Both the position numbers and the translations under genes were made by a program. 64,000 bases of DNA from Phaseolus vulgaris (lineage: Eukaryota; Streptophyta; Magnoliopsida; Fabales; Fabaceae): positions 31,154,069 through 31,218,068 of the forward strand of contig NC_023758.2 in assembly GCF_000499845.2 (NCBI RefSeq), in the 5' to 3' direction. Shown piece after piece: positions 33,593 through 64,000 of this stretch. Within the stretch, counting starts at the first letter, position 1, and every line of letters starts with the position of its first letter. Under the pieces are notes generated by a model. The model saw only the letters and a list, made by a program, of their open reading frames with translations, was not told the DNA's origin and did no database searches.

Positions 33593-36500
33593 AGTAATGG
33601 GAAAGGAAGAATAGTGGTGTGAAGTTGAAGGACAATGTGGGCCTACAAAAGTACCAAACACAGACCAAATGTCCCTTTTCGTATAAACCAATGGTCAGGT
33701 CATCCCTTCACCCTCAGGAATCAACCCTTATCTTATAATAATATCTTCCATTGGAGGGATTCTTTATTTTCAACTTTCAAAAATTTATTTCAGTTTAAAG
33801 ATAAAGATTTTTCATCATCAATCTCTTAATTGCAAAAGATAATGTAAAAAAGAGTGTTAGATTATCAAGATAATCAACTTAATTCATCGATCAAACAAGT
33901 TAAAAGCAAGTTGAACTTAATTTATGCTTCTATTTTTTATAAGTTTAAAAATTAAATGGATGCAACAAATAAGTTATGTTTTAATGGAATATAACACATT
34001 TCATTTTTACTAAATATCGTAAAAAAAATTCACATGTTTAAGTTTTAATTACTAAAATTAAAAATGTATTTTATTATAAAAATGGTTAGAGTACAAGCAA
34101 ATTAGATTAGTGAAAAGGAAATAAATATTTTTCCGTCATATTAGTAGTTATTAAATAAAGTTAGTTAAGTTTTAAATCGCAGGAATTCAAGGGAATGTTA
34201 TATTTAACTACACTTTATTAACATATGTAATTAACAGAAATTAAATGCGTTATTATGTGATTATTTTGAGAATAAACTCATAAAGTTTAGTTACATTTAT
34301 AATGAATATTAAACACACACCTAGCAACAAGAAAATACCAAGGCTGTGTTTATATAAATAAATGAACTGCTGCAAGTAAATTAAATTTTGCCTTTAATAT
34401 GAAACTTACAAAGGTTGTTGGTTACAAAAAATTTAATTTATGTATTTAATCTATGATGTGTTGAAAAGTTTGAAATTTAATTAATAATATGGTGAAAATA
34501 TTTGTATAAAAAGATAAAATATTTAATTTTATTTGTAAGTAATATTTTGGAAATTAATTAATACATGAAAAATATGTAAAAAATTAATTAATATATAAAA
34601 AATTAAAAACAAAACAAGTGATTCATAAGTGCATAATAGATTATTATTCTATTATGCACTTTTTTTATTTGCTATTAATCTATTATGTTTTTATGGTCAC
34701 CAATAAGGTCCATTAAAGGTGTTAAGAGATAATTACTATGTCTTTTGACTTTCTTGCCACTGTTCTCTTTACGGAATGAAATTGTTGCTTATCAAACTTA
34801 TAACACCCGATCCAACTTTTTTTTTTCTTGAAGAAATTGTAATGTTTAACTTTTGGATAAATTTTAAATAATTGTAGAAATAAAGCACTATATTATTAAG
34901 CATATAATATGAAGCTAGAATTATTAAGCATGGATTGTGTTTGATATTTAAATACTTTTAGCATTAAATTAAATCCCCTCAATCAATATAATTGCATAAA
35001 AAAGCAAGGAAAATAATAATTAATATGTTATTGAGTAATTTAAAATTTTTATAAACATGAAATGAAATTGTATAAACCTTTTAAATATTTACATAATTTA
35101 TTCAATTACTTATACTCCAGTTATTATACATTATTAGAGTAAAATAATGTGAATAATTTAACCAAGGAAAACATATTTGTTATGTGGATTTTTTTTTGTA
35201 TGGTTTGAAGTTATTTCTATTTAAAATTTAATTACTTCATAAATAATCGTATTTAAAGTTTTGTTTATATGTGTTTAAATTATTTTTAAATTTGTTCCAT
35301 TTAAAAATATTATTACTTCATAGTTAATCATTTTTCGATTTAGATTTGCACTTCATCTTCTTAAAATATATAAGTGGAGGTCTTTTGGTAAACAACAATT
35401 TAACTCAATTAATATTAATTTGTTTTCCTTTCATATCAATCAAATTTATCTACTATATATCTGCTCCTATAAGACTGTTAAAGTATTTTTAACTACCAAA
35501 TAAAATGTATATTTTGATATTGGTTCTGCAGGAAATGTGATATTTGATATGGATTGGTTATTCATTTTATTATTTGAAATTATTATCATAAAAATATATT
35601 AATTGATATTTCATCAATTATTATAAAAAATATAGTAATCATATATAGTATTAAAAATTATTTTAATATTCTTGGATTGTTTAAATAGCAAAACCATCCA
35701 ATTCAAACACAAATACATATTGGATTTGATTTGATTATAGAATGAAAGTCATTGGATAAAAAAAATATGGAAATGGTTAAGATAAAGAGATTTGTAAACC
35801 TTTTTAATCGTAAACTATAGTATAAAGATAATAGAACATTAGAATTTAAATACAAAAAAAAAAACTTAAATCCCACGTTAAAAGCATGATACTTTATTGT
35901 GGGGTTTACAAAGCCGTAAAGGTGAGTAGAAACAACAAAAAGGGTTGTAAATAATATTATAAGTCTCAAATAAAATAAAGAAATTACATTACTTTGAGTT
36001 GGGTCTGTAGATGTGGAAAAGTCATTTTCATATATTGTGACCCTGTCAACAAATTTCATGCACCCTTTTTAAAAAGACTGTGTTTATTTCTTTTTCCCAT
36101 AACTTTTGAATTATCTTTTACTGGAAGTTTTTTTCAAAAGATCTTTTCGAAATTTATAAAATGTATTCAAGAAAATGTTTTTTAAGTAAAATTTCTGAAT
36201 AATATTTTGTAGAATAACTCTTCTATAATATGATCCAAAAAAAGTTTTACAGAATGAGATGAAATTAAATGAGACATTTAATCCTAAGTATTTAATGAGG
36301 GTGGAGGAACTTTGATTGGTTCAAGAAGAAACACCTTGTGAGTGATGTCATAAGATTGAAGTAAACTTCCATTTATATTATGAAAGATCATAATATCTTT
36401 TAACGACAAATAATCATGAAAGTTTGTGTAATCAACGAAACAATAAATATTATATATCATATATTTAAATATTTAAAAGTATAATTTTATATTGCATAAG

Positions 36501-37842
36501 TAGTTAATTAAGTAACTTTAAAAAATATTTTTTAATATTAATAAATAATATACTTTTAACAATTTAAAAATTATATTTCAAGTTTATTATTCAATTACTC
36601 TAATGATATTAGCTACTATAATTACACGCTGTACTTTTTCTGTTTATTCAGTAGAGGGGGTGCCAAATTAAAATATCAAGTTTTATATTTTGTTGTCTCA
36701 AATAAAATACTATAATTCTATCATCATTTTCATCGATCGACAATATTATTTCACATTAAAGTTACATATATTTTATTTTTTATTAATATACCTCGTGTAA
36801 CAAAAAAGAGTAAAAAAAACCCTCTGGGTCGTAATATAATTTCTTCATAATTCATACAATAATGTTTTGGTTGATGCCGGATTTCTACTAAAATCATTCT
36901 GACAGTCTATTTCAATGTAAAAATTGTGTTTTTGTGTCCTCTTTGCATATTCAAGAGTAAAACTGAATACAATGACTCTTTAAAATATTTGTGCATATGA
37001 TAAGAAATTGTCTCTAGGAATTGCTAGCCTTTTTTCTGTCTTTGTTTTTTTTACAATTCATACATAACGTGCCAATGTACCTCAAATAGTTTAACCAAAA
37101 TCTTCTCAATCTACAATGGAATAAATGAATCTACCTAGTGCGGAGCTTTCATCTCAGTCCGTTACAGTCTAAAAATATGATGTAATATTAGAAGTTTAAT
37201 CTCTCACTAGAACTTTTCCCTCCAATGTAATAAATAAATTCATAAATAAAAGAATAATTTCATAAACAGTGATGAAAGTAAAAATACAAGTACTTAGTGC
37301 AAGAAAAATGTATCAAATTAATCCCAATAAGTTGTGTATTCTACAGTTTTGTCGTCAGTTTTTAGATAAAAAGTCAGCACAGACTACTAACCTTTGTTTT
37401 ATAATTACTATTGGAATCAGAAATGAAGATACAAGACCTAAGTTTTGTGGCAGCTCTTCTTATCAAATCATAATGAATCATAAGTTAACTTCCCCATCTA
37501 AGTTTTTCATCAAGGTTGTAAACTAATCCTAATATGACTGAAAGTAACATGATTATTTCCATTTCAGCTTTAGAATAGAGCAAATACAGGAAAATTTAAA
37601 ATCCATTATACTTCCTTCCAACCAACCTTTAATTCAGAGGTAGTTGTGATTTGTGATCCATGCCTACACCTGTAGAAAGAACATTAATTCATCAAATAAA
37701 GTGAAACCTATAAAGAGAAAAGTTACACAAAAGTAAAAAGGAGAACAGCCACCATAGCAAGTCATTAGTTTTAAGAAATAGCAATCACGTAAAGGCAAAA
37801 AAAGAAAAGAGACTAACATAGCAAGCTTGAAAAGTAATACAA
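33593..37842. other. Large AT-rich intergenic region
   Basis: More than 4 kb between the AHL promoter and the end of the YqgF-type gene. The sequence is strongly A/T-rich, with no coding frame resembling a known family. Frames at 35703-36059 and 35994-36185 are low-complexity. Its right-hand 200-300 bp should contain the YqgF gene's 3' UTR. Confidence 0.6.
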
Positions 37843-40354
37843 TTAAGAGTTCCTCACTGTCAGCTTCATTTTCCTGTTGACAAAATCCAGGTACCCCTAG
37901 AAAAGAAAAACATGTAAGTAGATGTAAACTAAACCTAATTATATAGCTCAACATAACATACAACCTAAAATGACAAAAATCTAAACAAAATGTTTACATT
38001 GTTCAGATTAAACTTCAGAATCCCTTGCAAATAAAATAGGGTCCATTTGTCCAATTGCAAATAAAAATAATTACTTTTCCATTTAATCTAATTTCTATCC
38101 GACCCATGAAAACCAGACAGAATATACTGGTGTTGTAGTGCATAAATAGTCAGATCAGATGATGGCCATCTAGTAGAGGATGTGGACCAATAATTGTAGA
38201 CCAGGAATCACTTATTTTTCGGTTCAAGGCCTTCATTGTCATACATATGGCTTATAAATGTAAAAGAAAAACAAATAAACCATTTCCTACGTCAGAAAAA
38301 ATATACACATATCAAGTTGAGGACTCACTGGCTTGATACTCTTTTATTATGCTTATGGTCTGTTGGACGAGCTCTTCTAAAAGTACATATAGAAGAGACA
38401 ATTTAAGAAGAAGAAAATAAGAGTCTTTTCAGAAGCTAAAATTAGTTTATACATAAGCTATTTTGTAGAAGCTCTTTCATAAAACTTCTCTAAATTTTTG
38501 TTTTTAACTTTTACATAAGTCAATTTTAATTTGAGAAAACCCATTTCCTTTTTTTCTTTTTCCTTTTCTCTCCTAAGATTTCTTATGGAGAAACGTGTCC
38601 AAGTAGACCCTTAGTACAATTGCAAATGAAGAGAACATATTGCCTTTACCAAAATGAGTAACATGAGAAGCATAATAGCAGATTATGTCAAGAAGCAGGG
38701 CAAAGAAACTCACTTGAAGTATTCCTACCGCTGCAAACTTGTCTAGAATAGTCTTGGAGAGTACTGGATGATTCAAGTTCAAAGGCTTTAACAGCAATTC
38801 CACATTCTGCAAACAAAGTTTTACTTCAGATTTTGTTTCATTGTTTGAGTTTATTCGCTGGAAGAAATTGGTAACTTTATGAACAACGTGCCTCTTATTT
38901 CAATCCAGATTTTCAAATTTCTTTCCTTCATTAGCTTAATCTTTCTCCACTTATATCTAACCACATTATTTTGTAAAAGTATTAATGTAAATCTGTTTGT
39001 TCCGGGTAGAAATTTTCAACTTCAATAGTCGATTCACACTTCATAGATATTTATTTCTTTCAACAGTGATAGTCACCAACCAAGGGAGAGGTTGGAGTCA
39101 ATTTGAAAAAATGGCCTGGGGCAAATGTAAATTCATTAAGTTTCATAATAGCAATCATGTTAACCCACCTTTGACGTGAAGCACTCATTCCAATATGTAT
39201 ACTCTACTCCTTCAAGCATTTTTGTTCTACTGAGGTTATTAATTAAGACCTTCACTAGCCCAGCCTGGAAAAAAAATGTATGAGTACAGGAAAATCAACA
39301 ATATATGAATGATAATGAAAAGACACTCACATCACAAGACACCCGATGTTTGTCAAAAGGGAGGCCAACAACAAAGCCCTTCAGGGAATATTTAGATATC
39401 TACATATAAAACAGCTGAAGTCATCATAACACGCTTGGGAGAATTATATATTCAAATCAGTAGGTTGTACCTACAAATGATAAAAATAAATATATAAATC
39501 TATCTATCATATACATTCTGGTGTACACTAGACCAAGGGTCAGTCTAACTAACATACAAGTAGAACATGGTACAAGTGAAAACACTAAGTATTCCCATAA
39601 CATAATTTTGTCAGACTACTGTTGACTTGAAAGGGCAAACTTACATCATCAGCATTCATCTAAGATAGAAGAGACATCTCACATGAATAATAAAAAAAAT
39701 CATTACTAAACAGATTAAATAGTCATTTTTCTTTTATAGGCAAAAGGATAAAATGATCACCGAACTTGAAAACATGCAGAACTGGTGAAGGATCTCATGT
39801 GCCTCAAGTATGTATATATTTTCTCAAGACACAGATGAAAGAGGCAAGAGTTCAATGGTGCCACAACAGGGAAGCAGAGTAAAATGTAAAATTGGATGTA
39901 TGCAAAGATAAGGACATAATATAGTTGTACAAAACAAGTAGTAAAGCGGGTGCAGATAGCGTGCACTTATGGCTAAGTTCAAGTTAAGAGCCTCAAGAAC
40001 TCAATTAACATACTTTACAACTATATATAAGTTTAATTTGAATTCAAAGGACAGAAGAAGCTCACCAGATTCGCAAAATCAGAAGCCATTAAACTGATAT
40101 TTGACTTCTTCCTGACGAGAACGCTGTGGCATTACAGATTGCAAGTGTTTAGTGTTAGGAAATAACAAAAGGTTGTATTTTAGCAAGAGTGTGAAATAGT
40201 GGTACCTGAAAGGTGAAGCAATTTTGTTGTCAAAGTCAGAAAGAGCAAGGCCAACATATTTCTCTCCGACATCCAAACCAAGCAACCTTCCGCGTTGCGT
40301 GTGGGTTGAATTCGTCAAATCCTGAAACAACTGCAAGGGCTTCACATGCCTCAT
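37843..40354 (-). CDS. YqgF/RuvX-type RNase H-fold protein (putative pre-16S rRNA nuclease homolog; 6 exons, 172 aa)
   Basis: Exons on the minus strand: 40354-40206, 40123-40066, 39399-39331, 39264-39169, 38806-38714, 37896-37843; phases close. The bacterial relatives are small Holliday-junction-resolvase-like nucleases that finish the 5' end of 16S rRNA; the plant role is not established. The RNase H fold is readable: GLDVGEKYVGLALSD (residues 26-40, first acidic residue Asp28), FVVGLPFDKHR, then the third motif, and DKFAAVGIL near the end. The third motif, normally W-DERFTS in plants and DERLTT in bacteria, reads YWNECFTSK. The Asp and Arg are replaced by Asn and Cys. No obvious transit peptide is seen. 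A two-codon upstream frame (ATG AAA TGA, 40359-40351) overlaps the start codon out of frame. Confidence 0.92.
38356..38610. mobile_element. Tourist-like (PIF/Harbinger) MITE in intron 5 of the YqgF gene
   Basis: The ends read TGGTCTGTTGGA on the left and TCCAAGTAGACCC on the right (reverse complement GGGTCTACTTGGA). They are flanked by TTA on both sides (38353-38355 and 38611-38613), the target-site duplication of PIF/Harbinger elements. It is about 255 bp long and has no coding capacity. It lies about 100 bp from exon 5. Confidence 0.7.
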
Positions 40355-42555
40355 TTCATCTACCTATAATTTTGTATTAGCATTCATTCGGAATCGGATA
40401 AGTAAATGAATAATTATGAGCCTGAGTCTAGGGTTTTTATTATTAATCAGAGAGCAAAAGCGTAACTAAAACTAAAGAAACCTGCTCAAGAAATGTCGTC
40501 GCAGTTACCTCGGCCTCTCTTCTCTTCCACCAGGACCGACCAACCACACCAACAGCATAGGTTGAGTTTCTTTGTCCTTTTTTTATTTTAAAAACTGAAT
40601 ATCTTTTCCTATATATATATAATTATATATAAGGAGAATTTTTTTTACATAAATTTTTTCTTATATTATTTTAATTTTTTAAATTACAGTTTTTATATGC
40701 AAATTGATTTCTCTATTTTTCTTAAAATACATTTTTTTTAATTCTTCATTTTAATAAAAAAACATAGCAATAGAAAAAAAGCATACATTTACCGTGAGAC
40801 CAAATCTTACTTTATCAAATAAAATAACTTCCATTTTCTTTTTTTTACACTTCATTTCAAATAACTGAAAAAAGAAAAAAAAACTTAAAGAAAAAAAAAA
40901 CTCAAACCAAAATTATACAACTTTCACTTATACAAAAATATTTCTGTATGTAGGCTAAATTTCTACCATTCAAGATTAGTTTTATATGTATGTTGAATAT
41001 CTTTTATATGTAAGTTAAATTTCTATCATAGTAAGCAGGAGAAAAAATGCGGATAGATATATATAAGAAAAATAAGTAATTTTATTCATTTTTAATGAAC
41101 AAATCCTATTATTTTTTAAAATAAGTTATTACTTTAAAGTTTACTTATTTCAAATTTATCTATAAAAAGACTGAATAATGAGGGAGCAATCATTCTCAAC
41201 GCAGTTGAGTTGAGTTTCTAATAAAAAAAACATACCAACACAATTAACTGGCTAATTACAATTAATAACTAACTGAATTATAAACTAACAGTTACCCCTC
41301 CATTATTGTCCATGAGCTCTTACTGCACTTTTATAATTTCTTATGGCAGCTCCATATTTTGTAAAAAATATCTGAATTTTACAATTTTAAATTAAATTTT
41401 TTATACTAAATTTTATAATTTGAAATACAAAATTTACATTTCAAAATACAAATTTATATTTTGTATAAGTTTAAAAGTTATTTTCTTACCCATAAAATAT
41501 TTTTCAAATTTAATTTGAAAGTCACATTATTCCATTTTGGGTTTACTATTTCCACCACTCTTTTACTTCTTCTCATTACGATTTTTTTTTTCACAAGAGT
41601 GTTTTATATAAAAACTAACTCCCCTATCACGGGGCAGGTAAAAAAAAGGAAATAATACAATAAGAAGTAAGATAAAAGCATTGATATTTTTTTTGTCAAT
41701 TTTAAAAATAGTAAAAAATATTAAATAATTTTACGTTATTTGGAAGAGTTTAAAGATTCGGATTTGGAAAGGGTTTTAAGTTTCATTTGTTGTTTATTTT
41801 TTGCATTATTTAATTGAAATCATATTTGATAAAAGAAAACTACCAAAGGCCAATGAGAAACATTAATTCAAATATTATACTTCACTCATAACAGTGGAGT
41901 CAATTTTAGGGAATACAACGATCCGACACCCATATTTTTGTCTCCTATAAATAATTAATTTAACAAGTCAGATTAAATTTTTGGAATGTGTGATTTTTTA
42001 CCCCTTTTACCACCAATGCAACCTTATTTCTCCTTATATTGTAGACAATATATAAAGGCATAGTCTTAGAAACCAATTTTACAAAATCCCAATATATACA
42101 TTACAAATGAAACTTCAGATTAGGTCTTTCGGCAAAAGAATTTAATTACTATACACAGAAAATTACACCATTATTTTAAAAGTCATCATGACAATTTATG
42201 ATTAAATATTAATGTAAAAACCTTATATACAGTACATGGACCCATTAGTTATGCATGCTTTATAACTGATGTGGATAAATAATGATTCTCACCAGTGTTT
42301 TATCTAATTTACACCATAAAAACTAATTGAACTCTATCAAAATCTTTCCTAATTTTGTCAGCTGTATAAAAACTAATGGTTCCTACGTTAATTCACGCCA
42401 TCTTTAACCTATTAAGTCCAGTCCTCAAATCAAATGCAGGCAACAAGAAACTAAAAATGAGATTTTCACATTTAGATGGATTAAAAATGACCTAGATGAC
42501 ACAATAAAAATCAATTGAATCAATTTAATGACCAATGATTGTCTACTATGTTTAG
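40355..42555. other. Intergenic: YqgF 5' region to demethylase 3' end
   Basis: The first about 200 bp are the 5' leader and promoter side of the YqgF-type gene. The rest is A/T-rich with T-runs and no recognised gene. The last part contains the 3' UTR of the demethylase gene. Confidence 0.6.
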
Positions 42556-61494
<18,939 letters not shown>

Positions 61495-61740
61495 CTACTC
61501 TATCACCACCGCCAACCAATTCATCAATGCGAACACTTGAAAGATAACTAACTAACTAACTTGCTAAGCGCCAAGCAAAAGCGAGTAGCGGAGAGAGGTT
61601 GCAGTTTGGTTTACCTTTTGGCGAAGTGCAGTGGCAGTAGCAGCAGCAGCAATAGCAGCGCAATGAAGACACGAAGATGGAGTGGAGTCTTGTCCTGTCT
61701 ACAGTGCCTTTGATTTGGTTTCGTCTGATATTAAATTAAT
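61495..61740 (-). promoter_or_regulatory. 5' leader of the demethylase gene
   Basis: The region just upstream of the ATG at 61494 is higher in GC than the spacers around it and contains a (GCA)n-like tract (about 61628-61660). It is the likely 5' UTR and proximal promoter. No TATA box is convincing. Confidence 0.45.
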
Positions 61741-62393
61741 TAATAATATATAGCTTCTCTCTACTCTGCCGTATCTCACGGGAAGACTTCTTTCCAAACA
61801 TAACTCCTCATCTAGATACTTTTGTTGGTTTGGTTGGGTTAGGTTATGCTCACACTCACTCGGGCCAAACATAGGCCAGGGTAACTTTTCCTGCAATTCT
61901 ACATTTTTCTTTCCGCACCCCTATCTTTGAAATATCAAAATTATCTTTGATAATTTTTTATGATTCCGGAATAGAGATTTCATAAAGCAAAAAGGTTTTC
62001 AGATGGTTTAGAAAGCAAAGTGTGTTTCTAAAATAGAAAATCTAGAAGGCAAAATACCATTCTAGAATATTCTTTCTGGAACACATTTTTTTTATTTTCA
62101 GAATAGTGAATCTGAAATTCATAAAATGTGTTCTGTAAAGAATGTTTTGAAAATATTTTGGAAAGAATAATTTGGAAGTCATTTTAAAAGGGGTAAAATA
62201 TCTTTTTATAAAAATAATAGGATGCAGGAAGCCATTCTTTGGGAGAAACACCCCCACATGTCAATGGTCTGGGCTTGGTGTTTCTTCCTGCACCACTACA
62301 TTTTTAAAATTACTAAAACTAGTATTGTCATTTTTATTTGAAAAGTGACTGGGTTTAGAGGTTTATGAAAATGAGGTTCCACGATATTTATGA
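61741..62393. other. Intergenic spacer with an imperfect inverted repeat
   Basis: An inverted pair, AATATTCTTTCTGGAACACA near 62066-62085 and TGTGTTCTGTAAAGAATGTT near 62129-62148, could form a stem of about 20 bp with a few mismatches. No gene is seen. Confidence 0.5.
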
Positions 62394-62523
62394 ATTGGTA
62401 ATTTTGGAATGCATTTTTTTACTTGTGTATTGATGATTCGAAATACATTTTTTTTACTTGAATTGGTAAATTTGAAATGTATTTTTTTTACTTATACATT
62501 GGTGGATGCGAAATTCACTTTTA
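62394..62523. repeat. Imperfect tandem array, about four copies of a 33-36-bp unit
   Basis: Units start ATTGGTA or ATTGATG at about 62394, 62429, 62462 and 62498. Each runs through GAAAT(G/A)(C/T)ATTTTTTTTACTT-like sequence. The copies differ at several sites. Confidence 0.7.
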
Positions 62524-62861
62524 ACTTATAATGTTTAATTGTGATTTTCAATAATTTATTAAAACTTTATGATAAAATGTTAATTTGTAGGAATATGAAT
62601 ATTTTAATTTATATAAAATACATGTTGTAATAAATAGATAACTCAATATCAACTTTTTTTTTTAAATTCTAATTTTAAAAGTTAAGAAACTCAATTAAAC
62701 ATTTTATTAATAAGTTTTACCGGAATGTTGCATATGTAAGATACCAATACAGTATCAGTTAACCTATGTACCACAGACACAGACATTGATACGACATAAA
62801 CATTGATACAATATGAACATGGATACAGATATACATATAATTTCTAAAATGTAGGACACGT

Positions 62862-62898
<37 letters not shown>

Positions 62899-63850
62899 TG
62901 AATTATATAAATTGATAATAAATATTTATGTGCACAACTATGTTTTAGTTTTTTTTGTAGTAGAAAGATGTTTCTCATGACTAATTCAAAAAAAATTATT
63001 TTTTATTTTTATAATCATAATAAAAATTTATACAATAAATTTGAGATTTTGAATAAAAATTATATATTTTTTCTTTTTAAAATTGTGTTAAAACCATGAT
63101 AAAAAATCCAACAATTTTTTTTTTAATTATACACTTCACGGATATGTGTTCTACCAGTGTCTGTCTGATATAGATACGTAATTTAAGAGATGTATCCAAA
63201 CCTCATAGCACGTAACACTATTTATTTATTTATTAAATTTAGTTTATATATATATATTATTTTTTAATATGTTTTTTAAGGATAAAATTAGGTCGAAAAA
63301 ATTTAAAGTGAACAATTCTAATGTGTCATCCCAAAAAAAAATTATTTAAATTATTATTTTCCTCGATTCTAAATAAAATGAAATTATTTGACGTCTTGAA
63401 ATAAGCCTCTCACTCAAGTATTAAAAGAACGAAAATTCTTCTTTCAAACCACCTTTCCATTTATCCGACACCAATATTTTGACCTAAAAAATTCACTTAG
63501 ATAAAATCATTACATTCAATCAACCCATTTGAAATATTCTTTATTTTTTGTGAGAATTTTGTATTTAAATTACATTTCCCCATGACTCTAAGCTATGTAC
63601 CATTGGACTATTTGGGAGTAATAAATCAGACATAAATCATTTAAAAAGTAATTGATATGTCAGTAAAAATAAATTGACCACCATTAAATAGTAAAAAACC
63701 TCAAAAAAATATCATAATAATTGGACGAAAAACACCTAATAAGACAGAAACTAAAAAATATAGATTAAAAAGTTACCGATTAGAGGAGGAGGAGGACGTG
63801 TGAGTTGTGAAGGCAAGGTGTCAAAAATAGAATAGCCAGCAGAGTAATCA
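62524..63850. other. AT-rich intergenic region
   Basis: It contains the (AT)n tract listed separately, and a stretch around 62750-63190 rich in GATAC and CAGACA motifs that looks like decayed repeat sequence. No gene is recognised. Confidence 0.55.
62864..62894. repeat. (AT)n microsatellite
   Basis: About fifteen uninterrupted AT units. Confidence 0.95.
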
Positions 63851-63854
63851 AAGT

Positions 63855-63912
63855 CACGTGTCTGTACCATGGCACACGTGTAGCTCAATCCATAGCGTAC
63901 CATTTTATATAC
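63855..63912 (+). promoter_or_regulatory. Paired G-boxes and TATA box, probable promoter of a plus-strand gene off the right edge
   Basis: CACGTG occurs at 63855-63860 and 63875-63880, each in an ABRE-like context (TCACGTGTC, ACACGTGTA). A third ACGTGT core lies near 63795. A TATA-like TTTTATATAC follows at about 63904-63912. The final bases (TCTGAGGTAA at 63991-64000) look like a 5' UTR exon ending in a splice donor. bZIP and bHLH factors bind G-boxes. The gene itself is not in the window. Confidence 0.4.
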
Positions 63913-64000
63913 ATTGATTCCACAGAAATCTTCTTCCCAGTGAATCAACGCAGAACATCCCTGGTTTCATTCTGTTTTCCGAGCATTTCGTCTGAGGTAA

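Noticed and set aside
36640..37530. Several short open frames in the AHL-YqgF spacer
   Set aside because: They are short, A/T-driven, and show no domain or homology I recognise.
62750..63190. A possible terminal-inverted-repeat element around the (AT)n tract
   Set aside because: CAGACA/GATAC motifs occur on both sides, but they do not align as a consistent inverted pair and no duplication was found.
63751..63948. Minus-strand open frame of 65 codons at the right edge
   Set aside because: It starts with a non-ATG codon, matches no family, and overlaps the better-supported plus-strand promoter motifs.

Overview
The window is plant nuclear DNA. It is AT-rich, with many short exons split by GT-AG introns, long T/A-rich spacers, and Ty1/copia, LINE and MITE debris. 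Reading the exons against protein families I know, the gene set and residue-level wording look most like a papilionoid legume (Phaseolus/Vigna/Glycine type). That assignment is inference from protein recall; no marker gene was searched. I could not identify a new biological system. The value here is seven well-resolved gene models, several mobile-element insertions in introns, and one enzyme with a suspicious active-site motif.

Layout, left to right. 1-1380: the 5' part of a decayed copia retrotransposon on the minus strand, running off the left edge. 3034-8821 (+): a six-exon P1B-type copper ATPase of the HMA5 type (984 aa). 9608-11190 (+): a second decayed copia remnant. 14316-17342 (+): a single-exon MCTP/FTIP-type membrane protein with four C2 domains (1008 aa). 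18721-20367 (+): a single-exon GT47 xyloglucan-galactosyltransferase-like protein. 22236-27966 (+): a six-exon GPX8-type glutathione peroxidase (170 aa), with a deleted copia element in intron 2 and LINE reverse-transcriptase debris in intron 3.

The strand then switches. 29471-32865 (-): a five-exon AT-hook/PPC DNA-binding protein (AHL, 355 aa). 37843-40354 (-): a six-exon YqgF/RuvX-type RNase H-fold protein (172 aa), with a Tourist-like MITE in intron 5. 42556-61494 (-): a complete 33-exon KDM5/JMJ17-type histone H3K4 demethylase (1826 aa) whose introns hold a nested MITE, a copia LTR remnant, a SINE candidate and tandem duplications. At the right edge (63855-63912) two G-boxes exactly 20 bp apart precede a TATA-like box, probably the promoter of a plus-strand gene beyond the window.

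The genes are unrelated in function: copper transport, plasmodesmal/ER tethering, cell-wall glycosylation, peroxide detoxification, chromatin architecture, RNA processing and histone demethylation. There is no operon logic. GPX8 and AHL are convergent; AHL, the YqgF homolog and the demethylase lie head-to-tail on the minus strand. Exon boundaries were placed by hand from reading frame, splice sites and family similarity, and the lengths close in frame for every model.
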